DNA from: Heliocybe sulcata
Taxonomy: Eukaryota > Basidiomycota > Agaricomycetes > Gloeophyllales > Gloeophyllaceae
Assembly: GCA_004369045.1 (NCBI GenBank)
Contig: ML213503.1
Span: 695,343 to 759,342 of the forward strand
Reading direction: 5' to 3'
DNA: 64,000 bases
Shown: positions 1-10,674 of the stretch, piece by piece
Layout of the letters: the number at the start of each line of letters is the position of its first letter
Position numbering within the stretch: the first letter of the stretch is position 1
Made by a program: the position numbers and the translations under genes
Notes under the pieces: model-generated
The model's database searches: none
What the model was told of the DNA's origin: nothing
What the model saw: the letters and a program-made list of their open reading frames with translations, nothing else

Positions 1-1266
1 CTTTCGCAGGCATCAATAGTCGGGAACCCTGGCACCCCGCATATGCCTAGCTCTGCGCTCCCAGAGGTGCGGGCTGTCCCTAGCGTGCCTGCTCCCGCTG
101 TACCTCCTGTTCCGTCGAGCAGCGCTGCTCCTCCGTCCGCGGATGTTGTGCAGAGCACTCCGAAGAGGGAGCCCTCTCCCCCTAAGGCGAAGGAGAAGTC
201 TAAGAAGAGGGAGACGGAGACGTTTAGGCTTGTCAGAAGTCCATCCGGCACCGTCCACAATACCTCCGGGGTCATCGCAGCCGACGGGGAGATGTGGGAG
301 ATCGTGGAGGCCAAGGACTCGCCTCGCAGGAGTAGGACTCACAATCGAACTAGATCGAGCGAGCAGGATCCTGTTGTTGATCGTAAGACTAGTAGCTATC
401 AGGGTCATGAGAGGACGGGGTCTCTGGAGGAGCGTCCTCGTAAGGGCGAAAGTACAGAGCGGCACAAGTCGTCCTCTGGGCGACACGCCGTATCTCCGGT
501 CGCTGTTGCTGGGCCGTCAAATTCTCAAAGCCGGGCTCGGAGTACTGATGCTCACCGTCGACCAGCAATACCTGAGCAGCTTTTGGAGCAGAAGGAGCAG
601 CGCCCTCAGGCAGAGCCGAAGGAACGCCACCCATCACCAGAAAAGCGCGCGGTCAATGGCAGGCATGCCTCTCAATCTCCTGACGTCAACAGAAGTCATA
701 AGCGTGTATCAAGTAATAATGATGGGACGGACGTACATCGCCGTCCGTCTCGCTCGGGTCCGCGTCCGACTTCTGATACCGCGTCGGTCGAAGACTTTGA
801 GAAGTTCAGAGCACGGGAAGCTTGGGAGATGGACCGTCTGTACAAGGGGAGGAGCTGGGACGCGAACGGACCCAAGTCTGCGGTGAGCCATGAGATGGGC
901 ATCGCATGGCCTGGAACCGGGAAACAAGGGTCAGTTGGCAGGTCGCATACCGTCCACAGCACTGGCCATGGCTCCAGCCACACATCCGTCGTCGTTCAGG
1001 GCTCTTTCCATGCGCATGGTGCATCCACTCCTGCAGTTTATGCCACCGCTACGTCACCTGTATATTCCCATACATCCCCACATCACCCTAATGGCTACCG
1101 CCCTCGTAAAGTCTCCATCGAGTTCCCCAGTACTAGTCCCAACCCTCTACCGGACCCGCCTCGCGAGGCAGACTTCCAACCTACGCCGCTGCCGCCTGGA
1201 CTTCCCGATAGCCCCTCCTCCCCCGAATATTGGAAGAAGTACGCCGGATTAACGGCGGCACACTGA
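1..1266 (+). CDS. C-terminal part of a Ser/Pro-rich disordered protein (partial)
   Basis: The frame is open from the first base of the window to a TGA at 1264-1266, so the true start lies upstream; the ATG at 43 is only an internal methionine. The roughly 420 visible residues are low complexity: rich in Ser, Pro, Arg and Lys, with basic clusters (KAKEKSKKRE) and many SP/TP pairs. One more ordered patch lies near residues 250-280 (EDFEKFRAREAWEMDRLYKG). The C-terminus is compact and acidic/aromatic (SPEYWKKYAGLTAAH). I recognise no domain. Basidiomycete proteins of this type are often cytoskeletal, signalling or nuclear scaffolds, but that is only a general impression. No intron is needed over this stretch. 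Confidence 0.75.
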   Translation, partial: LSQASIVGNPGTPHMPSSALPEVRAVPSVPAPAVPPVPSSSAAPPSADVVQSTPKREPSPPKAKEKSKKRETETFRLVRSPSGTVHNTSGVIAADGEMWEIVEAKDSPRRSRTHNRTRSSEQDPVVDRKTSSYQGHERTGSLEERPRKGESTERHKSSSGRHAVSPVAVAGPSNSQSRARSTDAHRRPAIPEQLLEQKEQRPQAEPKERHPSPEKRAVNGRHASQSPDVNRSHKRVSSNNDGTDVHRRPSRSGPRPTSDTASVEDFEKFRAREAWEMDRLYKGRSWDANGPKSAVSHEMGIAWPGTGKQGSVGRSHTVHSTGHGSSHTSVVVQGSFHAHGASTPAVYATATSPVYSHTSPHHPNGYRPRKVSIEFPSTSPNPLPDPPREADFQPTPLPPGLPDSPSSPEYWKKYAGLTAAH

Positions 1267-1671
1267 CTGAATACCCCTTGTACCGGTTTCCTATTGCGCA
1301 TATTATGGACATCTAACATAGACAGCCACATCCGCACATCTTTGTTTTACTAGCTTCACAGCCTGTCTCGGAGTAGAAGCTCTTTGCTTTCCATAGCCAC
1401 GGCACTTGTGACCCTTCATTCTTTTGCCGCTCGTCGAGTGCCCTGTGTATTATTGCGACCGCATGCCATTCCCGCTTCCTTGACTTGCAAAGATACACTA
1501 CATTAGCTGTTTGGTTATGCGCTACATTGACAATACACATAGAACCGAGATGGGTGCAAGATATTTTACAGATTGCCGAGATCCAACCTAAGTAACGACA
1601 GAGCACCAGGATCAACCATAATTGCGAAACATATAGCAAAGGAAAGCAAAGGAAACACAACAGCACGAGTA

Positions 1672-2298
1672 CTACGAAGAATATGCCCGGTAATCCACAG
1701 GAAAGTTTGGTTCTGGATAATCATCCCACTGCCGATCCCCATCCAAAAACCGCCGCAGGCGCATGATTTGTGACGACAAGTACATGACGATGATCTGCAT
1801 CTTGATGTCCAGCTTCATCTTGAGAATGTCTTCGCACGTTTTGAGCGCCTGCGCGCGTGTGTTGACGAACATGTTCCCCTCAAAGCCGAGCTGTTTGAGG
1901 CTGTCGATCATCTCGCTGAACTCGGAGCACCATGCGAGGACGCCCAGCTGGGACGGCGTTAGCCTTAGGTATGTAAGGCGGTGAGGGAGAAGTGTCCTGA
2001 CCTGGCCGTACTGCTTGAAACGGGCGTAGAGGACGTTGGGCGCGGCTTGCAGTGCGGTGAGGAACATCTCGTTTTGCTCGACAACGCCTGGGAGGGGGAT
2101 GTACGGCTCTGGAGGGGCGGTGCTTGGGGGTGGTTCCTGATCTCGGTCAGTATCACACGTTCAGTCGGTGTTGGGCGCCGTGCTCACCTCGCGGGGTGGG
2201 GGCGGCTCCTTGAACCACTCGTATCCAGTGTAGTCGACGGGCATGCCGTAGTCGATGGTGTCGGCAACCTTGCCGTGGTGGTTTACAGGCGACGACAT
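1672..2298 (-). CDS. Small protein of unknown function, about 173 aa, three exons
   Basis: Model: ATG at 2298; exons 2298-2188, 2136-2002 and 1947-1672. These exons sum to 174 codons with no stop. Both introns are GT-AG, and the second (54 nt) has a CTAAC branch-site match just before its CAG acceptor. The N-terminal 60 residues are Pro/Glu rich (YEWFKEPPPPRE). The C-terminal 110 look folded and helical (VLYARFKQYGQLGVLAWCSE, then a run ending IMRLRRFLDGDRQWDDYP). The even hydrophobic pattern and clean splicing suggest a conserved real protein, but I cannot name the family. Without the second intron the frame stays open and adds 18 residues, so retention is possible. Strand and C-terminus are secure; function is unknown. 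Confidence 0.65.
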
Positions 2299-2493
2299 GT
2301 CGGTAATTGAAGTAATAAGAGATAAAGCTAGGGACGAAAGCAGGAGAGCAAAAGAGCAACGGGTGTGGGCGATAAAGCAGAAGGACAAGATGTGCTGAGA
2401 GAATTGGGGGGATCAGTTGGGAGCCAGGTGCGTAACATGCGAAGACGGCTTACCAGTGAACAGCACAGCAGTGGCGGATGTATGTGACGAGAA

Positions 2494-3750
2494 CTAGCAG
2501 GATAGAGCTAATGGAGAGGCGGGGATGATAGATAGGCGATGTGATCTGGTTGGTAGGAGCCAACGAGGCGATGGGGGCTCGGAGTAGACGGAATCGGGAC
2601 TTGGGGGAGCGTCTGACAGGGGGCGCGCACGTCTCGGGGGAGTGCTTGTCCTCGGTTCGAATTCTTTGCCCGGAGACGAGAGGTCAGTCGAGAAAGAGAT
2701 GATGTCAGCAGGGATGGATGGGGGGTTACTTGTGCTATGCGGACGTGCTTCCTCCTTTTCGCTGGATGGAGAGGACACGGCAATGATGTCAGCAGGGATG
2801 GTTGGGGGAGGTGTCGACGGGACCGCAGGTGATGCTGGACGATAAGGTTGCGGATCGGGTGCGACAACGGATGCAGCAGTGGAGCTCAAGCGTTTGGCAC
2901 TCCTGGCGGTACTGCGACGACAGAAAGATCGAGGAATGGACGTCCGCGCTAAAGCCCGGAAGCGGTGCAAAGTACGGTTCCCTGTCCCTGGCCTGGTATA
3001 ATCAAGGTCGGGAAGGCAACAGAGGATGTCTGTGGCTTCGACGTACACGAACTCTTCCGATATCTTCCTCTTCCTGCCGAATTCGCCGTGGTGGTCCGGC
3101 GAGTGGGACGACTGCGAGCGGAAGGGGTCGGGGTCGAAGAAGATGGAGGTGTCGTCCTCGACGGGGGAGACGGCCTCGACGAAGCGGGACTGCCGGCTGG
3201 TCGTGTGCGAGTCTTGGACGCTGAGCGGGCGGGGGAAGTTGAGGATGCTCGGGAGGTCGTCGAGCTCTTCGATCGCGGCGAGCCACGGCCGGCGGTCGTA
3301 CGGGGTGTGGTGGTCGGAGGACGGGGCTCGGTGGTCGGATCGGGCGGAATGAGACGACTTGGGTGTCGCTGGTCTCGCTGGACAGGTCGGTTCCGCGGGG
3401 GTCGTCTCCTCCGGGCTCACGACAATCGGATTGGGAGAGTTGCTGGGGAGCTGGAAATCCCTTAGCGGGAGATCGCCCTCGTACTTGAGGTAGAGATCGT
3501 CGTAAGAAACGAGCTGAAAGTCGTCGGTCCACTCGAGCGGGACTTGGGGCAGCTGGGGGGCCTGCTCCGCTCCTGGCGACGAGGCTGCGGGCGCACGATG
3601 CGAGTCCCTTCTGAACGGTCGAAGGCGGGAGCTGCGAGTGGAGGAGGAGCGCTCGAGCTTCGGCTTGGGCGAGATGCGCAGGGAGCCACGGAGGCTACGG
3701 GCGAGTCTCGACGATAGGTCTCTGTGTGAAGCCGTGGTATGCCAGAGGCC
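2494..3750 (-). CDS. Ser/Pro-rich protein of unknown function, 5' end unresolved
   Basis: One frame is open on the minus strand from about 3750 down to a stop at 2494, over 400 residues. It contains an acidic/aromatic stretch (LEWTDDFQLVSYDDLYLKYE) followed by disordered SP/TP-rich sequence (IPADIIAVSSPSSEKEE, SPDSVYSEPPSPRWLLP). The basic-acidic short motif FGRKRKISEEFVYVEATDIL could hold a nuclear localisation signal. No ATG starts this frame, so at least one short 5' exon must be spliced on; plausible acceptors lie near 3720 (ACACAG) and 3750 (ACTAG). I could not find a phase-compatible first exon. No domain is recognised. The gene lies head to tail with the small unknown gene downstream. 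Confidence 0.5.
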   Translation of the reverse strand, partial: GLWHTTASHRDLSSRLARSLRGSLRISPKPKLERSSSTRSSRLRPFRRDSHRAPAASSPGAEQAPQLPQVPLEWTDDFQLVSYDDLYLKYEGDLPLRDFQLPSNSPNPIVVSPEETTPAEPTCPARPATPKSSHSARSDHRAPSSDHHTPYDRRPWLAAIEELDDLPSILNFPRPLSVQDSHTTSRQSRFVEAVSPVEDDTSIFFDPDPFRSQSSHSPDHHGEFGRKRKISEEFVYVEATDILCCLPDLDYTRPGTGNRTLHRFRALARTSIPRSFCRRSTARSAKRLSSTAASVVAPDPQPYRPASPAVPSTPPPTIPADIIAVSSPSSEKEEARPHSTSNPPSIPADIISFSTDLSSPGKEFEPRTSTPPRRARPLSDAPPSPDSVYSEPPSPRWLLPTRSHRLSIIPASPLALSC

Positions 3751-4284
3751 CTAGTATCGCGGACCTTTGGGGGCAGGGAAAGGGAGGGCTCGGAATATAA
3801 GGGATGGATGCACACGTCCTGGGCGTGAAGGGAGCGTGGATTGCTGGATAGAGTGTATTGGCGGTGTACGTATCGCAGTCAATTGCGAGAAGCATAACGC
3901 CGTCTAGGGTCCGCCCTATAAGGCCTCGTGTTTTCTCAGAAAATAACCTCGCCCAGGTATGCCTCGAGGCTTGCCGCAAGGGGCGCCACAGGACGCACAT
4001 TGGCTGCTACACTCGGATGGCGGTCTCCTTCCTGTTGCCACACTTGCAAATCCCCGCCCCAAGTCCAGCTCTTTAATTTAAACTCTGTCCGATATACATA
4101 ACATGATGTGCCTGTCTCTCCGCCCTCTCCCATATTCGCCGATAGATTATTGCCCGCCCAGACAGACCCACCACCTTTCCTAGTCCGTGAATCGAGCCTA
4201 CGGAGCAAACCAGCGCAACCATAAACCAAGTCACGCCACGTCGACCTTCCGCTTCCCCGCATCTCCATGGAAATGGACGGCAGC

Positions 4285-6043
4285 TTACCCCAGCAAGGGA
4301 GCCTCCTCATTGACCCGACGTGCCTCCCGCAGCCGCGCAAGCCGACTCGACAGAACACCCCCGAGGGCTCCGAACCACATCACGCCATGGAGGGCCCACA
4401 TACCCATTAAACCCACGCCCTCTCCGCCCGCCATGAACACCGTCTTCCTGTCGTCGAAGGGATACTGGATGCCCACGGTCCGCGTCCACGACCCGTGGCC
4501 GACCTGCATCATCTCGTGCATGCCGCGGCCCACGATACCGCTCACGCCGCCCGAGCCCCCGTCGCACCACAGGACCATGCTGTCGAGCTCGGCGGCTCGC
4601 GCTTTGGCGTGCTCGAACATCGTGAGGCCGACCGATTGGTCCCAGGTGCGGGCGGGCGCGAGGATGAGCGCCGGCTTGGACGGGAGAGCGCTGAACGCAT
4701 ATGGGTCGCTGAAGTCCAAGCAGATGGAGGCCGTGAGCGGGATGGGTCGGGTCACGTTGCCCCACTGAGATTTCGTGAAGTCGTTTGGCTTCGTCAGAGG
4801 TAAAGTGTATACAGTGGGAGGGTCGGTAGATGGACTGAGCGAGAACGATTCCGCCACTGTACATTGTAATTCCAATGAGATTTCAGTGTCCGGCAAAATC
4901 AGGAGACCACTTGCCTGGTACGAGGTGGCGCTTGTAATATTCCAAGACAGGCCCAGTCTTATTCACGAGTACAAACCCATTTCTTTTCTTCGTCTTCTCG
5001 TCATTAGAGGATACAACTTCCTCAAAACTGACTCCGACATAGTGGTTCGTCCACGCAACGTCTTTCTGTACCTTTTCGATGGCTTCTGCTCTTTCAGCGG
5101 GACTATCGAACCGCACCGCGCCCTCGGGCCAAATCAGGACTTTGGCTTGAGTGAGACGCTTCGATTCCTTGATGTAGTCGTCTAGTGACGGAGGCCAATT
5201 CCTCGCCCTATGACGGGGAGGAAGGACGCATGCGACGGTAAGCGGAGTAGTGACTTTCGAGTAGGGTGGAAGCGGGAGTGGAGATGAAACGTAAGAGGGG
5301 ACTGTGACGGCCAGTATCAGTCCACAAAGCCCCAAAACAGGATAGGATCTTGGGACGGGACTTTTGGTTGGGGGTTCCCGTCTAGTGGGCAGACCAGGAA
5401 GAATCTCAGACTCATCATCCCCCGTGATCGTATTCATCCGCCTCGGAGCCGTGCCAATGTACCAATCACCAACCGCCTCAGTTATCACGACTGAACAAGC
5501 CGCAGTCAACCAATCCAGCGCTGGGACGCCAATCCAGCGGGTGATCCATATATCGAGGGGAAGCCCGCGAAGCGGACTCCACGTTGCCAACCGCCCTACG
5601 GGACTGATATGAGCTGCGAGCGCCCATACGGAGGCCCAGAGGGCGGGGAACAACGTGATCTGGGACCACTGCGACTTTGTCTTGGAGCACACCTTGATGT
5701 CCATCAGAATGGCGCTCAGAGCAACAAAGGACGTGGTCGCAGCAGATAGGGTGAGGAATATGATCGAGGTGGACGGCGTCGACAGGGCTGAGAGAGCGGG
5801 GCCGATGTGCGAGAGTACGACCGCTGTCGTGAGTGCCGCCCATAGTCTGCTGAAGTTCGCGAATGCATGCTCGCGGCGGACGATGATGCGTCCGTAGAGC
5901 TGTAGAGATGAAAGGAGAAAGACGAGAGGGAAGAACGATGGTCTTGGGGCCACAGCTAGCAGACACAGCAGAAAAGACACCGATACGAAGGACAGCGACG
6001 GGTGCGTTATGAACGCAGTTTCCTTGAGGCTGGTCATGGTCAT
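4285..6043 (-). CDS. Polytopic membrane carbon-nitrogen hydrolase, apolipoprotein N-acyltransferase-like
   Basis: Two exons, 6043-4915 and 4856-4285, give about 566 residues. The N-terminal 230 residues carry several hydrophobic membrane segments. The rest resembles the nitrilase/CN-hydrolase fold of bacterial Lnt. The Glu-Lys-Cys triad can be placed: Glu in VLIWPEGAVRF, Lys in EYYKRHLVP, Cys in ASICLDFSDPY. The segment LVPVAESF is rebuilt only if the 58-nt intron starts with GC rather than GT (donor CCAG/GCAAGT, acceptor TGTACAG). In bacteria this family N-acylates lipoproteins; fungi lack that pathway, so the substrate here is unknown. It could be an amidase or acyltransferase acting at an internal membrane. 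Start chosen at the first of two close ATGs (6043 and 6037). Confidence 0.8.
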
Positions 6044-6750
6044 CTTGCGAAAGGGTGTTGGACTCGTTTAGGCGCAGGGTAATAAGTTCTGTCTTATAGG
6101 TTCCCGCAGAAGGTCAGACGCGCAGAATCTTCCACTGACCTTCCACAGCAAATCTAAGCTGTGCGTATTCTCTGAGGTTAATATAGCCTCTATACTAGTT
6201 TGGGTCGCAGCAGTCGTGGGTGAGAACGTGAGACTCTCGGAAACAAACCTTATAACCAGATTCTCGAATAGGCAACTTCCACCTCTGCGATGTCGTCTCG
6301 CCTCTGGAGACACTGCGTTTGCTAATGCCATGCATGGACTGCAGGTGCTATCTAGAGTCTCCCGTATCTCCTCCTGGACAAGCACCTGCGTGGCTATCCC
6401 GCGCGTTCGGGCTGTGACCGAATTCACTAATCTGTGGCCACAAAGCTCGGTCCGTTCTCATGGCAGTACTTACCTTTGTTAGCAGGACAGTCTTGGAGAA
6501 AAAGATTGTTAAGTATGAATAGATAACCCCTGGTCTGTGCACCCAGTTCGTGGATCAACTTCTAATCGTGTTATCCCCTTGCAACATGCATCTTCCCTTC
6601 AAAGGCGCCATTACGTACAGTCAGTACCTTCTTCGGTGAGCCCGTGCATCAGACCGATCTACTCGCCCATTTGTCTTTCCGGTCGACCATGCGCAATTCA
6701 CTACATACCTCCGAGCCCCGCGCCAACCTTCTCTCCTACTTACCACCATC
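6044..6750. other. Intergenic region between divergent genes
   Basis: This 0.7 kb separates the divergent CN-hydrolase (minus) and first acyl-CoA ligase (plus). Only short unsupported reading frames are present. It should hold both promoters, but I see no strong TATA box or repeat. Confidence 0.5.
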
Positions 6751-9342
6751 ATGACCGACTTTGTGTCCTGCGAGGGTCCCCTCCCTCACATCCCGGATGA
6801 CTTGAGCATCCCGCAGTTTATTCTGGATTCGGGTCACCCCGCCCGACTGATGCATAATGAAAACCAGCCTTGGCTTATTGAAGATGGAACTGGGAAGACC
6901 ATGGGTCTCAAGGAAGTGAGGACGCAGCATCTTTGTGTTCATACTGATTGACAGCGGTGCCTGTTTGATCAGATCCGTACCAAAGTCGATGCTCTCGCGA
7001 ATGCGTTGAGTAGCACCTATAATGTAGGCGAAGATACCGTCGGTGCGCTTTACAAGTAACGTATCAGCGAGTCTCGAAGCTTAATGTTTGACCCCTTGGG
7101 CGCAGTCTGCATATTTGCTCCAAACCACATCGGTAAGCTTAGGTTCGCAGTTGCATTCTGTATATACTAAGAAGGGTGTGCAGACACGCCCATCGTGATA
7201 TGGGCCGTCCACCGCCTGGGCGGAATAATCACGTACGAGCATTTCGAACAACAGCCGCATGTCCCTATACAAATATAATCTTTCCCCCCAGGGCCGCGAA
7301 TCCAATGTACACCCCAGAAGAGCTCACGCACCAAGTCAAGCTGACTCAGAGCCACTTGCTAGTCACACATTCCGCATTACTGAAGCCAGCGCTCGCTACT
7401 GCTGGCGAAGCAGGCATCCCTCCAGAGCGCGTGATCCTGCTGGACGTCCCCTCGCATCCCCAGCACACGGCACTAGCTGATTTGGAGAAAGCGGGTCTCA
7501 AGTCTAAAACGAGATACACCGAGAGGCGGTTCAAGCCAGGCGAAGCAAAGACTAAACTCGCCTTTTATAGCTTTTCGAGTGGAACCACTGGTAAAGCAAA
7601 GGTCACCTTAAAGTCAACGTTCTTTCTACAAATCGCTGACGTACGTTGTCTTCCTGTAGGCTGTCATGATCCCTCACTACTCCGTCATCGCGAACGTCAT
7701 CCAGTTCGCTACCATGTACCGAGGTTTCGATCCGAACGTCCCTTGGGAGGACAAGATGTTTCGGTCTGGAGACGTAACAACCTGCAGTGCGTGTGTAGTG
7801 ACTATATTAATTAATGTTTCAGCACTAATGTTCTTCCTCAGTATTGCCATTATTTCGTAAGTAACAAGCGGAGGTACCTTGCATCAACGGACTGACCACG
7901 CCGGTCACCTCAGATATCTACGGCCTGGTTCTAAACGTACGGCATCCTTGATCACCCCCCTGTTCATAGATCAACTCACGTCTTTGTCACTTAGCTGCAT
8001 TTTATGCTCTTCTCGGGGGTGGGCCTCCTCCAGACCGTCTCGCAGTACTATAGCTGACTCCTTCCGCAGATCACTTTGGTAGTCATGCCTAAATTTAACT
8101 TCGAGGAACTGCTCAAGAGCATCGTACGGTTCCGCATCACGCACCTCATGTAAGTCTCCATCTGTCATTGAAACCCTAATCCGTAGTCCGGTTGACCGAC
8201 TTGACGCGATATCAGCCTCGTCCCTCCCATGCTCCTGTTATTGTGCAAGGTACACTTGCTTACTGAATCAATCTGATCCGCGCTAATAGACTCTCCAGCA
8301 CCCAATCGTGAAGAAATACGACCTGCAACCCGTCCGAGTAATCATGAGCGGCGCCGCCCCTCTATCCACAGAAATCATCGAACAACTAGCTGCCGTCTTC
8401 CCACACAGGCGCATCGGTCAGGGCTACGGTGCGTGTACCCGCCCACTAACACGCGTATGAGCTGCTGAACTCTGATACCTTGGTTTATAGGTATGACAGA
8501 GACCTCGACAGCCGTGAGCGCACTACCCCGGACCGAAAAGGTCGGGTTCTCCGGCTCAGCAGGAAAGCTCCTCCCCGGCACCGTCGTGCGCGTCGTCAAA
8601 GCCGACGGCTCCCTCGGAAAAGCCGGGGAGAGGGGAGAACTCGTCGTCTCCGGCCCCCAAGTGACTTTGGGGTACTACAAGAACGAGAAAGCGTGAGCGG
8701 ATACGAAAGTGATCTTGAAACGCCGCGGCTGAGCGCTGATCCGCTGAACAGAACGAAAGAGACGTTTTTACAAATCGAGGGCAAGTGCTGGGTGCGGACT
8801 GGCGACGAAGTGCTCATTAGAGAAGACGGACACGTGTTCATCGTCGACCGTATCAAGGTAGGCTCTGTGTGGTCTCCCTCGCGGAAGATAATGAGCTAGA
8901 ACGCGCCCCTTTAGGAACTGATCAAAGTGCGCGGGTTCCAAGTCGCGCCGGCAGAGCTCGAAGGTCACCTACTAGGCCACCCTGACGTCGCAGACGTGTG
9001 CGTCGTCGGTGTGCCGGACGAGTACAGCGGAGAGGTGCCCCTGGCCTACGTCGTCCTCCAGCCGCAGACCGCAAAGCGAGTCAAAGGGGACCCGAACGCT
9101 GCTGAAAGTGTTAAGGCTGCTATCAAGAAAGTAAGTTTGGGTCCTTTGTCAAGATTGTGCATTGAGCGATGGTGTTACGACAGTACGTTGCCGATGCCAA
9201 GGCCAACTACAAGCAGCTAGCGGGTGGCGTGGAGTTTATAGACCAGATTCCCAAGAATCCCAGTGGGAAGTTACTAAGAAAGGATTTACGCGCGAAGGCG
9301 AGGGCGGAGAGGGCCGTGCAGAAGTTCAAACCAAAGTTGTAA
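6751..9342 (+). CDS. 4-coumarate-CoA-ligase-like acyl-CoA synthetase 1 (peroxisomal-type C-terminus PKL)
   Basis: A multi-exon ANL-superfamily enzyme that forms an acyl-adenylate and then an acyl-CoA. Motifs in order: N-terminal [39 protein letters not shown] (rejoined across introns); the phosphate-binding loop [11 protein letters not shown] followed by [76 protein letters not shown]; and the catalytic-lysine motif [14 protein letters not shown]. All core motifs are present, so the gene looks functional. It ends KFKPKL: PKL fits a weak peroxisomal PTS1. Substrate cannot be read from sequence; an aromatic or medium/long-chain acid is likely. The 3' end converges with MED7 across 113 bp. A close paralog starts at 14318. 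Confidence 0.9.
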
Positions 9343-9455
9343 ACGTCCCGGTATCTGTATTTTGTCGGACGGGTCCTATGGTCTCCGACTGCTGTTTTGG
9401 TATGATGTGCCTGAAACACGCCTATAGAACGTACCGGGTGCGTGAAGGGTCGAGA

Positions 9456-10502
9456 CTATCCAATCTCTTCAGCCCAACGTAGTACATCTTCTGCTGAAAC
9501 CTCGTTCGCCGTATTTGACATCTACCACCATCATCAATGTCATGTGGGTTATTGAAAAAGCACGGTCCTTACCAGAGTCACGTCGGACATCTGGGTGTCA
9601 GCGTCCTTAAGAGAAGAAGTCGTAGGCCGAACGGCGGTCTTCAGTTCCGCGAGCTTGGCTTCAAGCTCGTCGCATTTCCTGAGCCGGACTCAGCATCTAC
9701 TGCTTGACATCTAATCCGCAACTCACTCGTGTAATGCTGTTGTTTCCTCTCGTCGCAAATCCAGCTGTCGCTGCATCATAAGCTCCAGACTCGCGCGCGC
9801 CTACACAACGTTAACACTTCCTTCCCAACATTTTATTTCGCGGAGTCTGTTGATGCCTTACCTGGACAGGCCTGAGATCATTCGCCGCTGCCATGATATT
9901 CTGCGCGAGGACCGTCAGCCACTCGACGTGGCGCTGCCATTCGGGCGGCTCGTTTGACGTCGGAGGCGGCGGGGGGACGAGCAGTGCGGACAGTAGTTTG
10001 GAGTAGGTGGCGAGCATGGAGCGGGTGATGGCTAGTAGTGCTGGCCGGCGATCTGAGGAGACGTTCTAAGTCGGGTTGTAGGCCTTCTGGGTGAGTGATG
10101 GAACGCACCGACGCTGGGATCGGCGGGGTACAGCTGGTGCCCGCCCAGTTCTGCTAGGGAAGGTATTGTTTCCTTGACCTACTAATGCCAGTCCTATCTT
10201 GATACTATACTCGGGGAGATTAATACAACGACGATACGCACGAACCAGGTATCCCCAAAGACGGTGTACGATCCCTCCTCCAGTATCCAGTCCACCCGCG
10301 GCTTGTCCAGTTCAACCAGGGGCCACTCTGGAATGTCCGACTGGTCTACAAGAACTTCGTGCTGGTTAACTTCTGAGAGGTCCTCTGCCATTGCGCGCTC
10401 TTTGAGGAGGCCTAAGAGTCGGAGGTTGTGGGACGTGTAGCGGGTGTAGTGGGAGGGCGGCGAGGGGAAGGGATTTCTGAGCTCTGCTTCCTCATCATCC
10501 AT
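9456..10502 (-). CDS. MED7: Mediator complex subunit 7 (Med7)
   Basis: Med7 is part of the Mediator middle module and pairs with Med21 and Med31 in RNA polymerase II transcription. The start ATG at 10502 gives an N-terminus typical of Med7: NPFPSPPSHYTRYTSHN, then VDWILEEGSYTVFGDTW, whose exon ends at 10242. The next exon gives FVKETIPSLAELGGHQLYP. Then follow DRRPALLAITRSMLATYSKL, EWQRHVEWLTVLAQNIMAAA and the coiled-coil region ARASLELMMQRQLDLRREE, the Med21-binding part. Two small 3' exons encode KCDELEAKLAELKTAV and a tail ending RWAEEIG with a TAG at 9456-9458. About five short introns are needed, all GT-AG. It is divergent from the BCL7-like gene, with 172 bp between the two start codons. 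Confidence 0.88.
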
Positions 10503-10674
10503 AATGCGTTCGTAAAGCTAGGACAAATTAAATGCAGTAGTAGCTAGATGACCGTCAGACTGAAGCTTGCAAGAGCTTCAACGCGAGAGTACTTGTGTCA
10601 CAAACGCGTGACTGTCACTCCTCCTGGAAGTCCACCTCGATCTGCAGCTTCGCTCGCACATCATATACTGAATC

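Noticed and set aside
3002-3532. Arg/Pro-rich minus-strand frame overlapping the disordered gene
   Set aside because: It is a frame-shifted shadow of the Ser/Pro-rich gene, with GC-driven R/P/A composition.
6068-6542. Frames in the 6 kb intergenic region as a gene
   Set aside because: Short, overlapping on both strands, without splice or domain support.
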